Notes under the pieces: generated by a model
The model's database searches: none
What the model was told of the DNA's origin: nothing
Seen by the model: the letters and a program-made list of their open reading frames with translations, nothing else
Position numbers and translations under genes: made by a program
DNA from: Burkholderiaceae bacterium
Lineage (GTDB): Bacteria; Pseudomonadota; Gammaproteobacteria; Burkholderiales; Burkholderiaceae_C
Reading direction: 5' to 3'
Length of the DNA stretch: 64,000 nucleotides
Assembly (NCBI GenBank): GCA_024235955.1
Contig: JACKLJ010000002.1
Location: forward strand, 744,001 to 808,000
In this document: positions 1 to 12,299 of the stretch, piece after piece
Layout: each line of letters starts with the position of its first letter
Numbering within the stretch: position 1 is the first letter of the stretch

Positions 1-2
1 CC

Positions 3-419
3 GATGCCATCCGCTCCGAAGCCGTGGGCATGGGTGCCTCCCGCGTCTCCGCCCTGCCGGCCGTGCGCCAGGCATTGCTGGCGCTGCAGCACGGCTTCGC
101 CCGCCTTCCCGGCCTGGTGGCCGACGGGCGGGATATGGGCACGGTGGTCTTCCCGGGCGCCCGGCTCAAGGTCTTCCTCACCGCCGACGTGGCCGAGCGG
201 GCCCGGCGGCGCCATGAGCAATTGCTTGCCAAGGGAATTGAAAGTAAAATAGATAGTCTTTGCGCCGACTTGGCGGCGCGCGACGCGCGGGACTCCACCC
301 GCGCCAGCGCGCCCCTGAAGCCGGCCGAAGATGCCCTGCTGCTCGACAACTCGGGTCAGACCATCGATGAATCGGTGGCGCAAGTGTTGGCGTGGTGGCA
401 GGCAAGGCAGCCTTTCTAG
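3..419 (+). CDS. cmk: Cytidylate kinase, C-terminal part
   Basis: Cmk phosphorylates CMP and dCMP in the cytosol. The 5' end lies outside the window, and the frame is open from base 3 to the TAG at 417-419. The visible part has the family signature GLVADGRDMGTVVFPGA, followed by the lid/substrate region with RRRHEQL, the ARDARDSTRASAPLKPA segment and the terminal helix, all in the order of E. coli Cmk. The gene directly precedes rpsA, the usual cmk-rpsA-ihfB order in proteobacteria. The segment around 225-265 is less GC-rich than its surroundings, but the reading frame is intact. Confidence 0.95.
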   Translation, partial: DAIRSEAVGMGASRVSALPAVRQALLALQHGFARLPGLVADGRDMGTVVFPGARLKVFLTADVAERARRRHEQLLAKGIESKIDSLCADLAARDARDSTRASAPLKPAEDALLLDNSGQTIDESVAQVLAWWQARQPF

Positions 420-635
420 GGCACGCCGGCCATCCGCCAGCGCAGGCGGGGGCAGGCAACCCCGGGCAGGCCGCCACCGCCCACCCGGTTCCCCGTGCCA
501 CGCGGCCAGCGTGCAAGAACCCGGTGATCTTGTAACTTAACCGCGGCCTTGCCCGCAACAAACCTCCGCAGACAGCTATAGAAACGGAAGCAATCCTGCA
601 GCCGTACATCCTGCATCCGCGGAATAGGAAACTTC

Positions 636-2330
636 ATGTCTGAATCTTTTGCCCAGTTGTTCGAAGAATCGCTCCAGCGCACCGAAATGCGCCCGGGCGA
701 GGTCATCACCGCCGAGGTGGTTCGCGTCGAGCACAACTTCGTGGTGGTGAACGCCGGCCTCAAGTCGGAGGCCTATATTCCGATCGAGGAATTCAAGAAT
801 GACCAGGGCGATGTGGAGGTCGAGACCGGCCAGTTCGTGCCGGTGGCCATCGGCTCCATCGAAAACGGCTACGGCGACACCATCCTGAGCCGTGACACCG
901 CCAAGCGTCTGGCCTCCTGGCTGTCGCTGGAAAAGGCGCTGGAATCCGGCGAGTTCGTCGAAGGCACCGTCAACGGCAAGGTCAAGGGCGGCCTCACCGT
1001 GCTGGTCAACGGCATCCGTGCCTTCCTGCCGGGTTCGCTGGTCGACACCCGCCCGACCAAGGACTTGTCCATGTTCGAGGGCAAGACCATGGAATTCAAG
1101 GTCATCAAGCTTGACCGCAAGCGCAACAACGTGGTGCTGAGCCGCCGCGCCGTGATCGAAGCCAGCATGGGCGAAGAGCGCGAAAAGCTCATGGAAACGC
1201 TCAAGGAAGGTGCCATCGTCCAGGGTGTGGTCAAGAACATCACCGAATACGGTGCGTTTGTCGACCTGGGCGGCATCGACGGTCTGCTGCACATCACCGA
1301 CATGGCCTGGCGCCGTGTTCGCCACCCGAGCGAAGTGGTGCAGACCGGCCAGGAAATTACCGCCAAGATCCTCAAGTTCGATCCCGAGCGCATGCGCGTT
1401 TCGCTGGGCCTCAAGCAGTTGGGCGACGACCCGTGGCTGGGCGTGGCACGCCGTTACCCGCAGGGCACCCGCATGTTCGGCAAGGTCACCAACATCGCCG
1501 ACTACGGTGCGTTCGTCGAGCTGGAGCCCGGCATCGAAGGCCTGGTGCACGTCTCTGAAATGGACTGGACCAACAAGAACGTGGCCCCGAGCAAGGTCGT
1601 TGCCCTGGGCGACGAAGTCGAGGTCATGGTGCTCGAGATCGACGAGGACAAGCGTCGCATCTCCCTGGGCATGAAGCAGTGCCGCGCCAACCCCTGGGAA
1701 GAGTTCGCGCAGAACACCAAGCGCGGCGACCGCGTCAGCGGCCCGGTCAAGTCGATCACCGACTTCGGCGTGTTCGTGGGCCTGGCTGCCGGCATCGACG
1801 GCCTGGTGCACCTGTCCGACCTGTCCTGGAACGAGCCCGGTGAAGTCGCCGTGCGCGAGTACAAGAAGGGCCAGGACGTCGAAGCCGTGGTGCTGGCCGT
1901 GGACGTGGAGCGCGAGCGCATCAGCCTGGGCATCAAGCAGCTCGACCAGGATCCGTTCACGACGTTTGTGAGCGTGAACGACAAGGGCCAGATCGTCTCC
2001 GGCACCGTGAAGACGGTGGACGCCCGTGGCGCCGAGATCGACCTGGGCAACGACGTCATCGGTTACCTGCGTGCCTCCGAGATCAGCCGCGATCGCGTGG
2101 AAGACGCCAGCCAGGTGCTGAAGGTGGGCGACGAAGTGACCGCCGTGGTCGTCAACGTCGACCGCAAGTCGCGCAACATCCAGCTGTCGGTCAAGGCCAA
2201 GGACGCCGCCGACCAGCAGGAAGCCATGCAGTCGCTGCACCAGCAATCGGCCCGCGAGCACGCCGGCACCACCAGTCTGGGCGCCCTGCTGCGCGCCAAG
2301 CTGGACAACGCTGGCGACAACAACGGCTGA
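636..2330 (+). CDS. rpsA: 30S ribosomal protein S1
   Basis: S1 binds mRNA leaders and delivers them to the 30S subunit. The 564-residue product matches the family length. Six S1/OB-fold repeats follow one another: two degenerate N-terminal ones that bind the ribosome (about 20-170) and four RNA-binding ones (about 190-520), each with an ITEYGAFVDL-like strand and a hydrophobic GLLH/GLVH segment. The ATG at 636 is preceded by a purine-rich AGGAA stretch. The 216-bp leader after cmk leaves room for its own promoter and for S1 autoregulation, which is known in E. coli but not demonstrable here. A short hairpin without a T-run (2349-2364) separates it from ihfB. Confidence 0.98.
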   Translation: MSESFAQLFEESLQRTEMRPGEVITAEVVRVEHNFVVVNAGLKSEAYIPIEEFKNDQGDVEVETGQFVPVAIGSIENGYGDTILSRDTAKRLASWLSLEKALESGEFVEGTVNGKVKGGLTVLVNGIRAFLPGSLVDTRPTKDLSMFEGKTMEFKVIKLDRKRNNVVLSRRAVIEASMGEEREKLMETLKEGAIVQGVVKNITEYGAFVDLGGIDGLLHITDMAWRRVRHPSEVVQTGQEITAKILKFDPERMRVSLGLKQLGDDPWLGVARRYPQGTRMFGKVTNIADYGAFVELEPGIEGLVHVSEMDWTNKNVAPSKVVALGDEVEVMVLEIDEDKRRISLGMKQCRANPWEEFAQNTKRGDRVSGPVKSITDFGVFVGLAAGIDGLVHLSDLSWNEPGEVAVREYKKGQDVEAVVLAVDVERERISLGIKQLDQDPFTTFVSVNDKGQIVSGTVKTVDARGAEIDLGNDVIGYLRASEISRDRVEDASQVLKVGDEVTAVVVNVDRKSRNIQLSVKAKDAADQQEAMQSLHQQSAREHAGTTSLGALLRAKLDNAGDNNG

Positions 2331-2387
2331 GCCAAACCGGGCGCGTGACAGGGCCGCCCGGCCCTTCATGCGCCCGTTCCACGCTTC

Positions 2388-2708
2388 ATGACCCGTTCCG
2401 ATCTGGTTGAACTGCTGGCCGAACACTTCGGCCAACTCACGCACCGTGACGCCGACGCGGCCGTCAAGACGCTGCTCGACGCCATGAGCGACGCCCTGGT
2501 GCGCGGCCACCGGATCGAGATCCGGGGCTTCGGCAGCTTCTCGATCAACCGGCGCCCGCCGCGCGTGGGGCGCAACCCGCGCACCGGCGAGCGCGTCGAC
2601 ATTCCGGAGCGGCGCGTGCCGCATTTCAAGCCGGGCAAGGCCTTGCGTGAAGCCGTGGGCTCCGAGGCTGTAGAAAGCACCGTGGAAACGGCTGCACAAA
2701 GGTCCTGA
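2388..2708 (+). CDS. ihfB: Integration host factor subunit beta
   Basis: IHF-beta pairs with IHF-alpha to bend DNA sharply at specific sites in recombination, replication and transcription. The 106-residue protein has the HU/IHF fold. It starts MTRSDLVELLAE, has the DNA-contacting beta-arm with RNPRTGERVDIPERRVPHFKPGK split around residues 63-85, and an extra C-terminal tail of about 12 residues compared with the 94-residue E. coli protein. It follows rpsA by 57 bp in the conserved cmk-rpsA-ihfB order and probably shares transcripts with it. The intergenic hairpin at 2349-2364 lacks a T-run and is not a convincing terminator. Confidence 0.96.
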   Translation: MTRSDLVELLAEHFGQLTHRDADAAVKTLLDAMSDALVRGHRIEIRGFGSFSINRRPPRVGRNPRTGERVDIPERRVPHFKPGKALREAVGSEAVESTVETAAQRS

Positions 2709-2784
2709 GCCACCGCCGGGACACCCGCGCTGCTGTGGCTAGAATCGTTTCAGGAGCCCGTCGACCGCCGACCCGAAACCTTTC

Positions 2785-3081
2785 ATGACACCGATCATCC
2801 GGCTGCTCAAGTGGATACTGAAGGCAGCCGTTTTTTTTGCCCTGTTCGCTTTCGCACTGAACAACCAGCAGGACGCCACGGTCCACCTGCTGTTCGGGCA
2901 CCAGTGGCGCGGGCCGATGATGCTGATCGTCCTGACCGCTTTCCTGGTCGGCGTGGTGGTGGGCGTGGTCGGCATGCTGCCGGCATGGTGGCGCCGCGGC
3001 ACCGGGCAGTTGCCGGCGGCACCAAGGCCTGCTTCGCCGCAGGACACCCGGGACACGCTCGCGCCACCCCATGGAATTTGA
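2785..3081 (+). CDS. lapA: LapA-family inner-membrane protein
   Basis: A small (98 aa) integral membrane protein. Two hydrophobic segments (about 10-28 and 43-67) flank a short polar loop, giving the DUF1049/LapA architecture. The C-terminal tail is proline/alanine rich. In E. coli, LapA works with LapB in controlling LPS synthesis by regulating LpxC turnover. The stop overlaps the start of lapB by 11 bp (ATG at 3071), so the two are translationally coupled. Family membership rests on size, topology and position upstream of lapB. Sequence similarity among LapA proteins is low. Confidence 0.85.
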   Translation: MTPIIRLLKWILKAAVFFALFAFALNNQQDATVHLLFGHQWRGPMMLIVLTAFLVGVVVGVVGMLPAWWRRGTGQLPAAPRPASPQDTRDTLAPPHGI

Positions 3082-4231
3082 CCTCACCTGGATCCTGCTG
3101 GGCCTGCCGATCGTCTTCGCGCTCGGCTGGGTGGCTTCGCGGCTGGACCTGCGCCAGCTGCGCATCGAGAACCGCCAGGCACCGCGTGCCTACTTCAAGG
3201 GCCTGAACTACCTGCTCAACGAACAGCAGGATCAGGCCATCGACGCCTTCATCGAGGCCGTCCAGAAGGATCCGGATACATCGGAGCTGCATTTCGCGCT
3301 GGGCAACCTGTTTCGCCGCCGCGGTGAGTATGAGCGCGCCGTGCGCGTGCACGAGCACCTGCTCTCGCGCGGTGACATCAGCGCTGCCGACCGCGCCCGG
3401 GCGCAGCACGCGCTGGCGCTCGACTTCCTCAAGGCCGGCCTGATCGACCACGCCGAAACCGCGCTGCGCAAGCTCGAAGGCACCAGCTACGAGCAGCAGG
3501 CCGGGCTGGCGCTGCTGGCGCTTTATGAGCGCACCCGCGAGTGGGACAAGGCCGGCGAGATCGCCCAGAAGCTGGAAAAACTCGACCAGGCCGACTTCGG
3601 CGCGCGCCTGGCCCACTACCGCTGCGAAAAGGCGCTGGCGGCCTGGAAAAAGCAGAATGACCCCGAGTCCGCCCAGACCCTGCTGGAGCAAGCCATCGCC
3701 GACGCACCGCGCTCGCCGCGCCCGCGGATCGAGTTGGCCGGTCTGCTGGACGCCCAGGGCCAGGCCGGCCGTGCCTTCGACGAACTCGCCCGCCTGCCCG
3801 AACACGCCCCCCAGGCGCTGCCGCTGGTGGCGGCGGAGCTGGTGCGCATCGGCCAGGCCAGCGGCCGACTGCCACAGGCCATCGACCTGCTGGAAGCCAG
3901 TTTCGAACGCGCGCCTTCGCTCGATGTCACCGAGGCGCTGGTGCAGGCCCGTCAACTCACCGGCACCGATGTCGCGCAAGCCCGCCAGGGCTACCTGCGC
4001 CACATGCGGCAGGAGCCTTCGCTGATCGCGGCCGGCCGCTGGCTCGCCGGCCAGGAACTGCAGCCGGAAGAGGCTCGCGCCACCGTCCAGCGCTCGCTGG
4101 AACACGCCATGCGACCGCTGGCACGCTACCGCTGCGCAGCCTGCGGCTTCGAGGCACAGAGCTATTTCTGGCAGTGCCCCGGCTGTCAGGCTTGGGACAG
4201 CTTCCCGCCGCGCCGCATCGAAGAACTCTGA
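3071..4231 (+). CDS. lapB: LPS assembly protein LapB (YciM), TPR plus rubredoxin-like domain
   Basis: LapB is a membrane-anchored TPR protein that adjusts LpxC degradation and so lipid A synthesis. The 386 aa comprise one N-terminal transmembrane helix (about 5-22), an array of TPR helices (about 35-345) with motifs such as ELHFALGNLFRRRGEYERA, and a C-terminal zinc/iron ribbon with two CxxC pairs (CAACGF and CPGCQAW) ending near DSFPPRR. Both cysteine pairs needed for metal binding are present. The start overlaps lapA. Length and domain order match E. coli YciM (389 aa). Confidence 0.95.
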   Translation: MEFDLTWILLGLPIVFALGWVASRLDLRQLRIENRQAPRAYFKGLNYLLNEQQDQAIDAFIEAVQKDPDTSELHFALGNLFRRRGEYERAVRVHEHLLSRGDISAADRARAQHALALDFLKAGLIDHAETALRKLEGTSYEQQAGLALLALYERTREWDKAGEIAQKLEKLDQADFGARLAHYRCEKALAAWKKQNDPESAQTLLEQAIADAPRSPRPRIELAGLLDAQGQAGRAFDELARLPEHAPQALPLVAAELVRIGQASGRLPQAIDLLEASFERAPSLDVTEALVQARQLTGTDVAQARQGYLRHMRQEPSLIAAGRWLAGQELQPEEARATVQRSLEHAMRPLARYRCAACGFEAQSYFWQCPGCQAWDSFPPRRIEEL

Positions 4232-4342
4232 ACCCGCGGGCGTATCATCGCGCCGGCAGTCAACGCGGCTTCTGGGCAGGCCGTTGAATGCGTGCCACGC
4301 CGGCGGCACAAAGCCGGTTGCACCTAAGAGGAAGGGTCTCTA

Positions 4343-4792
4343 ATGTTCAAGAAATTGCTGGCCATCCTGGCCATGTTCTACGCGGTCGCCTCGTTCGCAG
4401 CCGTGGACGTCAACACCGCCACGGCCGCCGATCTGGACGGCGTCAAGGGCATCGGGCCCGGCATTTCCGGCAAGATCATCGAGGAACGTAAGAAGGGCCA
4501 GTTCAAGGACTGGAACGACCTGATCACCCGCGTGAAGGGCGTTGGCAACAAGAATGCGGCCAAGTTCTCCACCAGCGGCATGACGGTCAATGGCACCACC
4601 TACGCGGGCGCCCCGGCTGCCCCCGCCAAGGAACCCAAGGCCAAGAAGGAGAAAAAGGCTGCGACGGCCGATGCGGCCGCGCCTGCAACAGCCGCGGCGC
4701 CTGCTGCGCCCGCAGCTCCTGCGACGGCCGGCGCGGGCGACATGCCGGCCAAGGCTGCCGCGCCCAAACCTTCCAAGAAGGCCAGCAAGTAA
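4343..4792 (+). CDS. ComEA-like helix-hairpin-helix protein with low-complexity tail
   Basis: A 149-residue exported protein. Residues 1-19 form a signal peptide (MFKKLLAILAMFYAVASFA), followed by one (HhH)2 domain at about 21-80 with the hairpin motifs VKGIGPGISGKIIEER and VKGVGNKNAAK. This domain is typical of ComEA and of small periplasmic DNA-binding proteins. The last 70 residues are an Ala/Pro/Lys repeat-like tail rich in AAPA and KK, unusual for classical ComEA and suited to nonspecific nucleic-acid or envelope contacts. An AGAGGAAGG site lies 7-15 bases before the ATG. A role in DNA uptake is inferred from the fold only, and no other competence gene is nearby. Confidence 0.8.
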   Translation: MFKKLLAILAMFYAVASFAAVDVNTATAADLDGVKGIGPGISGKIIEERKKGQFKDWNDLITRVKGVGNKNAAKFSTSGMTVNGTTYAGAPAAPAKEPKAKKEKKAATADAAAPATAAAPAAPAAPATAGAGDMPAKAAAPKPSKKASK

Positions 4793-4835
4793 ACCTGCCT
4801 CGAAGGTGCTGTCCCCGGGCGGCACCCTCGGTCAC

Positions 4836-4866
4836 AAAAAAGCACGCGGATTCCGCGTGCTTTTTT
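4836..4866. terminator. Bidirectional intrinsic terminator
   Basis: A 15-bp inverted repeat (AAAAAAGCACGCGGA and its complement) without a loop gap is flanked by A6 on the left and T6 on the right, so it can terminate both the + strand HhH gene and the - strand oxoprolinase gene that converge here. Confidence 0.9.
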
Positions 4867-4907
4867 CTTTGAACACCTGATGCGGCCAGATCCGGAAGGC
4901 AGTTCGA

Positions 4908-8609
<3,702 letters not shown>

Positions 8610-8610
8610 A

Positions 8611-8681
8611 TTGGATTCAGAAGGAAATAGGGGTTTTACCCTTATATGGCGGGCGCAGACAGCTATTGATTAAGTAGCATC
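8611..8681 (-). repeat. Family-A dispersed repeat
   Basis: This copy reads TAATCAATAGCTGTCTGCG on the - strand and fills the whole gap between the regulator stop and the oxoprolinase start. It therefore forms the 5' leader of the oxoprolinase gene. Confidence 0.85.
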
Positions 8682-9183
8682 AAAGAGATGAAGCAGAGCG
8701 CGCGGCCTGGTCGTAGAGGCCGCTCATCAGACGCAGGAAGCGCGCCAGCTCGCCGATCTGCGGGTTCAGCTCTCCGTCCACGCTGGAGATCAGGCACTGC
8801 TCGCGGATCTCGCGGTAGCGCACCACCACCTGCTGGCCACGCTCGGTGGGGCTGTAGAACACTTCCTTGCCCTGCTTGTCGCCCTGCACCAGGCCGGCCG
8901 CCACCAGCTTCTTGAGCGAGTAGTTGACAACGTGCGTGTCCTCGTAATTGAGCACGAAGCAGATGTCCGCCAGCTTCTTGTTGCGCGCCCGGTGGTTGAT
9001 GTGGTGCAGCACCAGCACGTCGGTGATGGTCAGGTCGGGCACGCCGGCGGCAGCCATGCAGCGCACGCACCAGCGCGAGAAGGCGTTCCAGCTCACCGTC
9101 ATGCCGAACTCCAGCTCGCTCATCTCGGCGCTGCGCGCGGATACCAGGTGGGAAGAGGAAACGATGGGTTGGGAGTCGTTCAT
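8680..9183 (-). CDS. MarR-like winged-helix regulator
   Basis: The 167 aa have a winged-helix core at about 45-120 (TDVLVLHHINHRARNKKLAD then LVAAGLVQGDKQGKE as the wing) and flanking helices for dimerisation, as in the MarR/PadR-like predicted transcriptional regulators of proteobacteria. It precedes the oxoprolinase gene on the same strand and is divergent from a TRAP transporter, so it probably controls both. A good promoter for this gene (TTGTCA, 17 bp, TATCAT) overlaps an inverted repeat at 9198-9236, consistent with autoregulation. The ligand is unknown; the oxoprolinase substrate is the natural guess. Confidence 0.85.
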   Translation of the reverse strand: MNDSQPIVSSSHLVSARSAEMSELEFGMTVSWNAFSRWCVRCMAAAGVPDLTITDVLVLHHINHRARNKKLADICFVLNYEDTHVVNYSLKKLVAAGLVQGDKQGKEVFYSPTERGQQVVVRYREIREQCLISSVDGELNPQIGELARFLRLMSGLYDQAARSASSL

Positions 9184-9197
9184 GGCGGCTGCAATGA

Positions 9198-9237
9198 TGA
9201 CAAAACATATGATAGTTTATCGATGATGTTTTGACAA
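9198..9237 (-). promoter_or_regulatory. Promoter and putative operator of the MarR-like regulator
   Basis: On the - strand, -35 TTGTCA (9237-9232) and -10 TATCAT (9214-9209) are 17 bp apart. Arms TGACAAAACAT (9198-9208) and ATGTTTTGACA (9226-9236) form an inverted repeat with one mismatch that brackets the -10 and covers the -35. The AT-rich stretch stands out from its GC-rich surroundings. Confidence 0.6.
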
Positions 9238-9330
9238 AATATAGGTAATAACACTATGGCACCACTCTTGCTCGTCTGCCCATAATGGCCCCGCACCAGG
9301 AAACCCGCCCCGCCCGCTAGACACCTCCCC

Positions 9331-9840
9331 ATGCGACGCCTGCTCAACTTTCTCTACGACGCCTGTGCCTGGCTGGCCGCCCTGTGCATGATCGGCGTGC
9401 TGGTCATGGTGCTGCTGTCCATCCTGGGGCGCCAGTTCCACTTCCTCGTGCCCGGCACGGATGCCTACGCCGGCTACTTCATGGCCGCCTCGGGCTTCCT
9501 GGCGCTGGCGCACACGCTCAAGAAGGGCGAGCACATCCGCGTCACCCTGCTCCTGTCGCACCTGCACGGCAGCGCCCGCCGCGGGCTGGAGATCTGGGCG
9601 CTGACGGCGGCGGTGCTGATCGCCGGGCTGTTCGCCTGGTTCTCGGTGCGGCTGGCCTGGCAGTCGCACGCGTTCAACGACATCTCCACCGGCAACGACG
9701 CCACGCCGCTGTGGATCCCCCAGCTGTCGATGGCCCTGGGCGCCGTGGTGCTGCTGATCGCCTTCATCGACGAATGGGTGCAGGAGCTGCGTGGCCAGCG
9801 CTCGCACGAACAACCCGCGGAGCTGTTGCGCAATGAGTGA
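9331..9840 (+). CDS. dctQ: TRAP transporter small permease (DctQ)
   Basis: DctQ is the four-helix membrane subunit of tripartite ATP-independent periplasmic transporters. The 169-residue protein shows four hydrophobic segments (about 9-34, 47-66, 88-110, 128-150) and the characteristic LSILGRQFHF after the first helix. Its stop overlaps the DctM start by 8 bp (ATG at 9833). It belongs to a dctQ-dctM-dctP operon divergent from the MarR-like regulator and the oxoprolinase. Substrate is not deducible from sequence; the context suggests a cyclic amide or carboxylate. Confidence 0.93.
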   Translation: MRRLLNFLYDACAWLAALCMIGVLVMVLLSILGRQFHFLVPGTDAYAGYFMAASGFLALAHTLKKGEHIRVTLLLSHLHGSARRGLEIWALTAAVLIAGLFAWFSVRLAWQSHAFNDISTGNDATPLWIPQLSMALGAVVLLIAFIDEWVQELRGQRSHEQPAELLRNE

Positions 9841-11128
9841 TTTCGCCATCATCACGCTGCTGATCGTGGCGCTGTTCGCCATTCTGGGCAGCGGCGTCTG
9901 GATCGGGCTCACACTCTCCGGCGTGGCCTGGATCGGCATGGAGCTGTTCTCCAGCCGCCCGGCCGGCGACGCCATGTCGGTCACCATCTGGGGTAGCGCC
10001 TCGAGCTGGACGCTCACTGCCCTGCCCCTGTTCATCTGGATGGGCGAGATCCTCTTCCGCACCCGGCTCTCGGAAAGCATGTTCAAGGGCCTGGCGCCCT
10101 GGGTGGCCAACCTGCCGGGGCGGCTGCTGCACACCAACGTGGTGGGCTGCACCATCTTCGCAGCGGTGTCGGGCTCGTCGGCCGCCACCTGCGCCACCAT
10201 CGGCAAGATGACGCTGCCGGAACTCTCCAGACGCGGCTATCCCGATCACATCACCATCGGCTCGCTGGCCGGTGCCGGCACGCTGGGCCTGCTGATCCCG
10301 CCCTCCATCATCATGATCGTCTACGGCGTCACGGCCGACGTCTCGATCGCCAAGCTGTTTGCCGCCGGCATCTTCCCGGGTATCCTGCTGGCCGGGCTGT
10401 TCGCGGGCTATCTGGGCATCTGGGCGCTGCTGCACCCCGACCAGGTGCCGCGGCCCGACACGCCGTCGGGCCTGATGGAAAAGCTGCACGAGTCGCGCCA
10501 CCTGATCCCGGTGGTGCTGCTGATCGGTGCCGTGCTCGGCAGCATCTACGCCGGCATCGCCACCGCCACCGAGGCCGCCGCGGTGGGCGTGGTGGGCTCG
10601 CTGATCCTCTCCGGCGCGCAGGGCTCGCTCAACTGGGCGACCTTCAAGGAGTCGCTGCTGGGCGCCACGCGCCTGTACTGCATGATCGGGCTGATCCTCT
10701 CCGGCGCGGCCTTCCTGACGCTGGCCATGGGGTACATCGGCTTGCCGCGCCACCTGGCCGAATGGGTGGCGTCGCTGGGGCTCACGCCGTTCTGGCTGAT
10801 GGTGGCGCTGGCAATCTTCTACATCCTGCTGGGCTGCTTTCTGGACGGTATCTCGATGGTGGTGCTGACCATGGGCGTGATCCTGCCCACGGTGCAGGCC
10901 GCCGGGTTCGACCTGATCTGGTTCGGTATCTTTCTGGTGATCGTGGTCGAAATGGCGCAGATCACCCCGCCGGTCGGCTTCAACCTGTTCGTGCTGCAGG
11001 GCATGACCGGCCGTGAGATCAGCTGGATCGCCAAGGTCACCATGCCGTTCTTCCTGCTGATGTGCGCGGCGGTGCTGCTGCTCTGGCTGTTCCCGGGTAT
11101 CGCCACCTGGCTGCCGGGCCACATGTAG
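9833..11128 (+). CDS. dctM: TRAP transporter large permease (DctM)
   Basis: The large membrane subunit carries the sodium-coupled transport step. The 431 aa hold about 12 hydrophobic segments and DctM hallmarks such as the SGSSAATCATIG segment near residue 115 and TPPVGFNLFVLQG near 385. I chose the ATG at 9833, which overlaps the dctQ stop in the usual ATGAGTGA arrangement, rather than an upstream in-frame codon at 9791 buried in dctQ. The binding protein gene follows 89 bp downstream. Confidence 0.95.
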   Translation: MSDFAIITLLIVALFAILGSGVWIGLTLSGVAWIGMELFSSRPAGDAMSVTIWGSASSWTLTALPLFIWMGEILFRTRLSESMFKGLAPWVANLPGRLLHTNVVGCTIFAAVSGSSAATCATIGKMTLPELSRRGYPDHITIGSLAGAGTLGLLIPPSIIMIVYGVTADVSIAKLFAAGIFPGILLAGLFAGYLGIWALLHPDQVPRPDTPSGLMEKLHESRHLIPVVLLIGAVLGSIYAGIATATEAAAVGVVGSLILSGAQGSLNWATFKESLLGATRLYCMIGLILSGAAFLTLAMGYIGLPRHLAEWVASLGLTPFWLMVALAIFYILLGCFLDGISMVVLTMGVILPTVQAAGFDLIWFGIFLVIVVEMAQITPPVGFNLFVLQGMTGREISWIAKVTMPFFLLMCAAVLLLWLFPGIATWLPGHM

Positions 11129-11217
11129 GGCACGCCGGGTATTCCCCCACAACCTGTCGCCCATCCGGCACGTTGGTTGCTTCACCATCCCTTTCACCTA
11201 CCCAAACGGAGATGCCG

Positions 11218-12183
11218 ATGAAAATGAAGTTCGCAGTCGCACTGGCCGCCACCGCCCTGGCCAGCCAGGCCTTCGCCCAGACCAAGTGGGACCTGCCCAG
11301 CGCCTACCCGGCCAGCAACTTCCACACCGAGAATCTGGCCCAGTTCGTGTCCGACGTCGACAAGGGCAGCGGCGGCAAGCTGAAGATCACGCTGCACCCC
11401 AACGCCTCGCTGTTCAAGGCGCCGGAGATCAAGCGCGCCGTGCAGGGCAACCAGGCCCAGGCCGGCGAGTTCCTGATGGCCAACTTCCAGAACGAATGGC
11501 CGCTGTGGGGCATCGACGGCGTGCCCTTCCTGGCCACGAGCTTCGCCGATGCCAAGCGCCTGTACGACGCCAGCAAACCCGCCATCGAGAAAAAGCTCAA
11601 CGAGCAGGGCATGACCCTGCTGTACGCCGTGCCCTGGCCGCCGCAAGGCCTGTACAGCCGCAACCCCGTCAAGTCGCAGGCCGACCTGAAGGGCATCAAG
11701 TGGCGCGCCTACAGCCCGGCCACCGCACGCATCGCCGAACTGGTGGGCGCGCAGCCGGTCACCATCCAGCAGGCCGAGCTGAGCCAGGCCATGGCCACCG
11801 GCGTGCTCGATTCCTACATGAGCAGCGGCTCCACCGGCTACGACACCAAGACCTACGAGCACCTGAAGTACTTCTACGACCTGCAGGCCTGGCTGCCCAA
11901 GAACGCCGTGGTGGCCAACAAGAAGGCGCTGGAGGCGCTGGACAAGCCCACGCAGGACGCGCTGCGCAAGGCCGCGGCCGAGGCCGAGACGCGCGGCTGG
12001 GCCAGCAGCGAGAAGAAGACCGGCGAGTACCTCGACCTGCTGAAGAAGAACGGCATGACGGTGGAGCCACCCTCCGCCCAGCTGAAGACCGACATGCAGA
12101 AGGTCGGCGAAGTCATGCTCAAGGAATGGCTGGACAAGGCCGGCCCCGAGGGCAAGGCCGTGGTGGACGCTTACCGCAAGTAA
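11218..12183 (+). CDS. dctP: TRAP transporter substrate-binding protein (DctP)
   Basis: The periplasmic solute-binding subunit of the preceding dctQM. The 321 aa begin with a Sec signal (MKMKFAVALAATALASQAFA) and continue into the DctP fold, with KWRAYSPATARIAELVGAQP near the middle containing the conserved Arg that pairs with substrate carboxylates. The start at 11218 is chosen because GGAG (11208-11211) lies 6 bases upstream; ATG 11212 is an alternative adding two residues. A strong intrinsic terminator follows at 12207. Confidence 0.94.
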   Translation: MKMKFAVALAATALASQAFAQTKWDLPSAYPASNFHTENLAQFVSDVDKGSGGKLKITLHPNASLFKAPEIKRAVQGNQAQAGEFLMANFQNEWPLWGIDGVPFLATSFADAKRLYDASKPAIEKKLNEQGMTLLYAVPWPPQGLYSRNPVKSQADLKGIKWRAYSPATARIAELVGAQPVTIQQAELSQAMATGVLDSYMSSGSTGYDTKTYEHLKYFYDLQAWLPKNAVVANKKALEALDKPTQDALRKAAAEAETRGWASSEKKTGEYLDLLKKNGMTVEPPSAQLKTDMQKVGEVMLKEWLDKAGPEGKAVVDAYRK

Positions 12184-12206
12184 GCAACATCGGCCCTCAT
12201 CGATCC

Positions 12207-12231
12207 AGCGGCGCCCTCGGGCGCCGCTTTT
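12207..12231 (+). terminator. Intrinsic terminator of the TRAP operon
   Basis: AGCGGCGCC and its exact complement pair around a CTCG loop and are followed by TTTT. It closes the dctQMP operon before rdgC. Confidence 0.88.
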
Positions 12232-12299
12232 CATGGGGCGCGATGCGCTGCCGCTAAGATGCCCGTTTCCCTGAGACCGAACAGCAGTTCACACCACCC

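Noticed and set aside
225..265. AT-richer stretch in cmk reminiscent of the family-A repeat
   Set aside because: The encoded residues fit the normal Cmk lid region (KGIESKIDSLCADLAARD against E. coli) and the base match to the repeat is short.
552..580. CCGCAGACAGCTATAGAAAC upstream of rpsA as a repeat copy
   Set aside because: Only about 12 bases match the core and the flanking blocks are missing.
2349..2364. AGGGCCG..CGGCCCT hairpin after rpsA as a terminator
   Set aside because: No T-run follows, and rpsA-ihfB are probably partly co-transcribed.
576..2699. Long open frame on the - strand across rpsA and ihfB
   Set aside because: A shadow of high-GC codon usage. No family motifs, while the + strand genes are certain. 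The same applies to long antisense frames over the oxoprolinase (4947-8150) and the second DctM (32422-34527).
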